Below are positions 63,660 through 64,000 of a stretch of DNA of 64,000 nucleotides, one piece after another. The notes below the pieces were generated by a model, which ran no database searches, was not told the DNA's origin, and worked only from the letters and a program-made list of their open reading frames with translations. Origin of the DNA: Liolophura sinensis (taxonomy: Eukaryota; Mollusca; Polyplacophora; Chitonida; Chitonidae); the NCBI RefSeq assembly GCF_032854445.1, contig NC_088298.1, forward strand, positions 23,585,295 through 23,649,294, written 5' to 3'. The number at the start of each line of letters is the position of its first letter. Position 1 is the stretch's first letter. Position numbers and translations under genes: made by a program.

Positions 63660-64000
63660 AGACGAATGGAAATAGGTAGGAAAGTGTGTGCAACTGTTTA
63701 GTCATTCTGACAATATGCAAACTGTGAGTCAGAAGTAAGGCGTAGGAAAGTGTGTGCAAATGTTTAGTCATTCTGACAATATGCAAACTGTGAGTCAGAA
63801 GTAAGGCGTAGGAAAATGTGTGCAACTGTTTTGTCATTCTGACAATATGCAAACTGTGAGTCAGAAGTAAGGCGTAGGAAAGTGTGTGCAAATGTTTAGT
63901 CATTCTGACAATATGCAAACTGTGAGTCAGAAGTAAGGCGTAGGAGAGTGTGTGCAACTGTTTTGTCATTCTGACAATATGCAAACTGTGAGTCAGAAGT
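63660..64000. repeat. 66-bp tandem repeat, five copies
   Basis: Unit gtaggaaagtgtgtgcaact, gtttagtcattctgacaata, tgcaaactgtgagtcagaag, taaggc, running off the right edge. The ORF on the minus strand persists only because 66 is a multiple of three. Confidence 0.93.

Overview
The window is eukaryotic. Genes are split by consensus GT-AG introns, most of the DNA is AT-rich and intronic, there are many tandem repeats, and there are tRNA-derived SINE-like elements and a MITE. The coding content and one interspersed repeat family (at 34.05, 35.34, 47.25 and 52.43 kb) resemble what I know from marine lophotrochozoans such as molluscs or brachiopods. That assignment is recognition from memory, not a search result.

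Almost all coding sequence belongs to one very large gene on the minus strand, read from high to low coordinates and open at both ends. I resolve 21 von Willebrand factor A (VWA) domain exons, each encoding one complete domain: 19 are exactly 567 nt, one is 564 and one is 573. They alternate with 23 short linker exons of 21-102 nt, mostly rich in Thr and Pro. All 44 exons begin and end in phase 1 and have lengths divisible by three. None of the 43 junction codons is a stop. Together they encode about 4,450 residues. I see no signal-peptide exon, C-terminal exon, promoter or polyadenylation site, so the gene extends beyond at least one edge of the window. The product is most likely a secreted extracellular-matrix protein built as VWA beads on rigid, probably O-glycosylated spacers.

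Layout in transcript order (high to low coordinates). At 60.8-53.0 kb are four divergent VWA exons, one of which has lost its metal site and its cysteine pair. At 48.1-45.4 kb are two more. At 43.8-35.7 kb is a nearly identical six-exon tandem array with a 1.51-kb unit and a superimposed 3,024-bp period. At 32.6 kb is one divergent exon. At 28.1-4.0 kb are seven closely similar exons in large, repeat-filled introns. At 1.0-1.6 kb is one divergent exon, followed by a last linker at 0.5 kb.

The introns hold many minisatellites with units of 17, 19, 23, 27, 35, 36, 51, 58, 66, 69, 71 and 161 bp. Several of these share an ACGTCA/TGACGT core. The plus strand has no gene I can support. Its long ORFs are antisense to VWA exons, or are minisatellites whose unit is a multiple of three.
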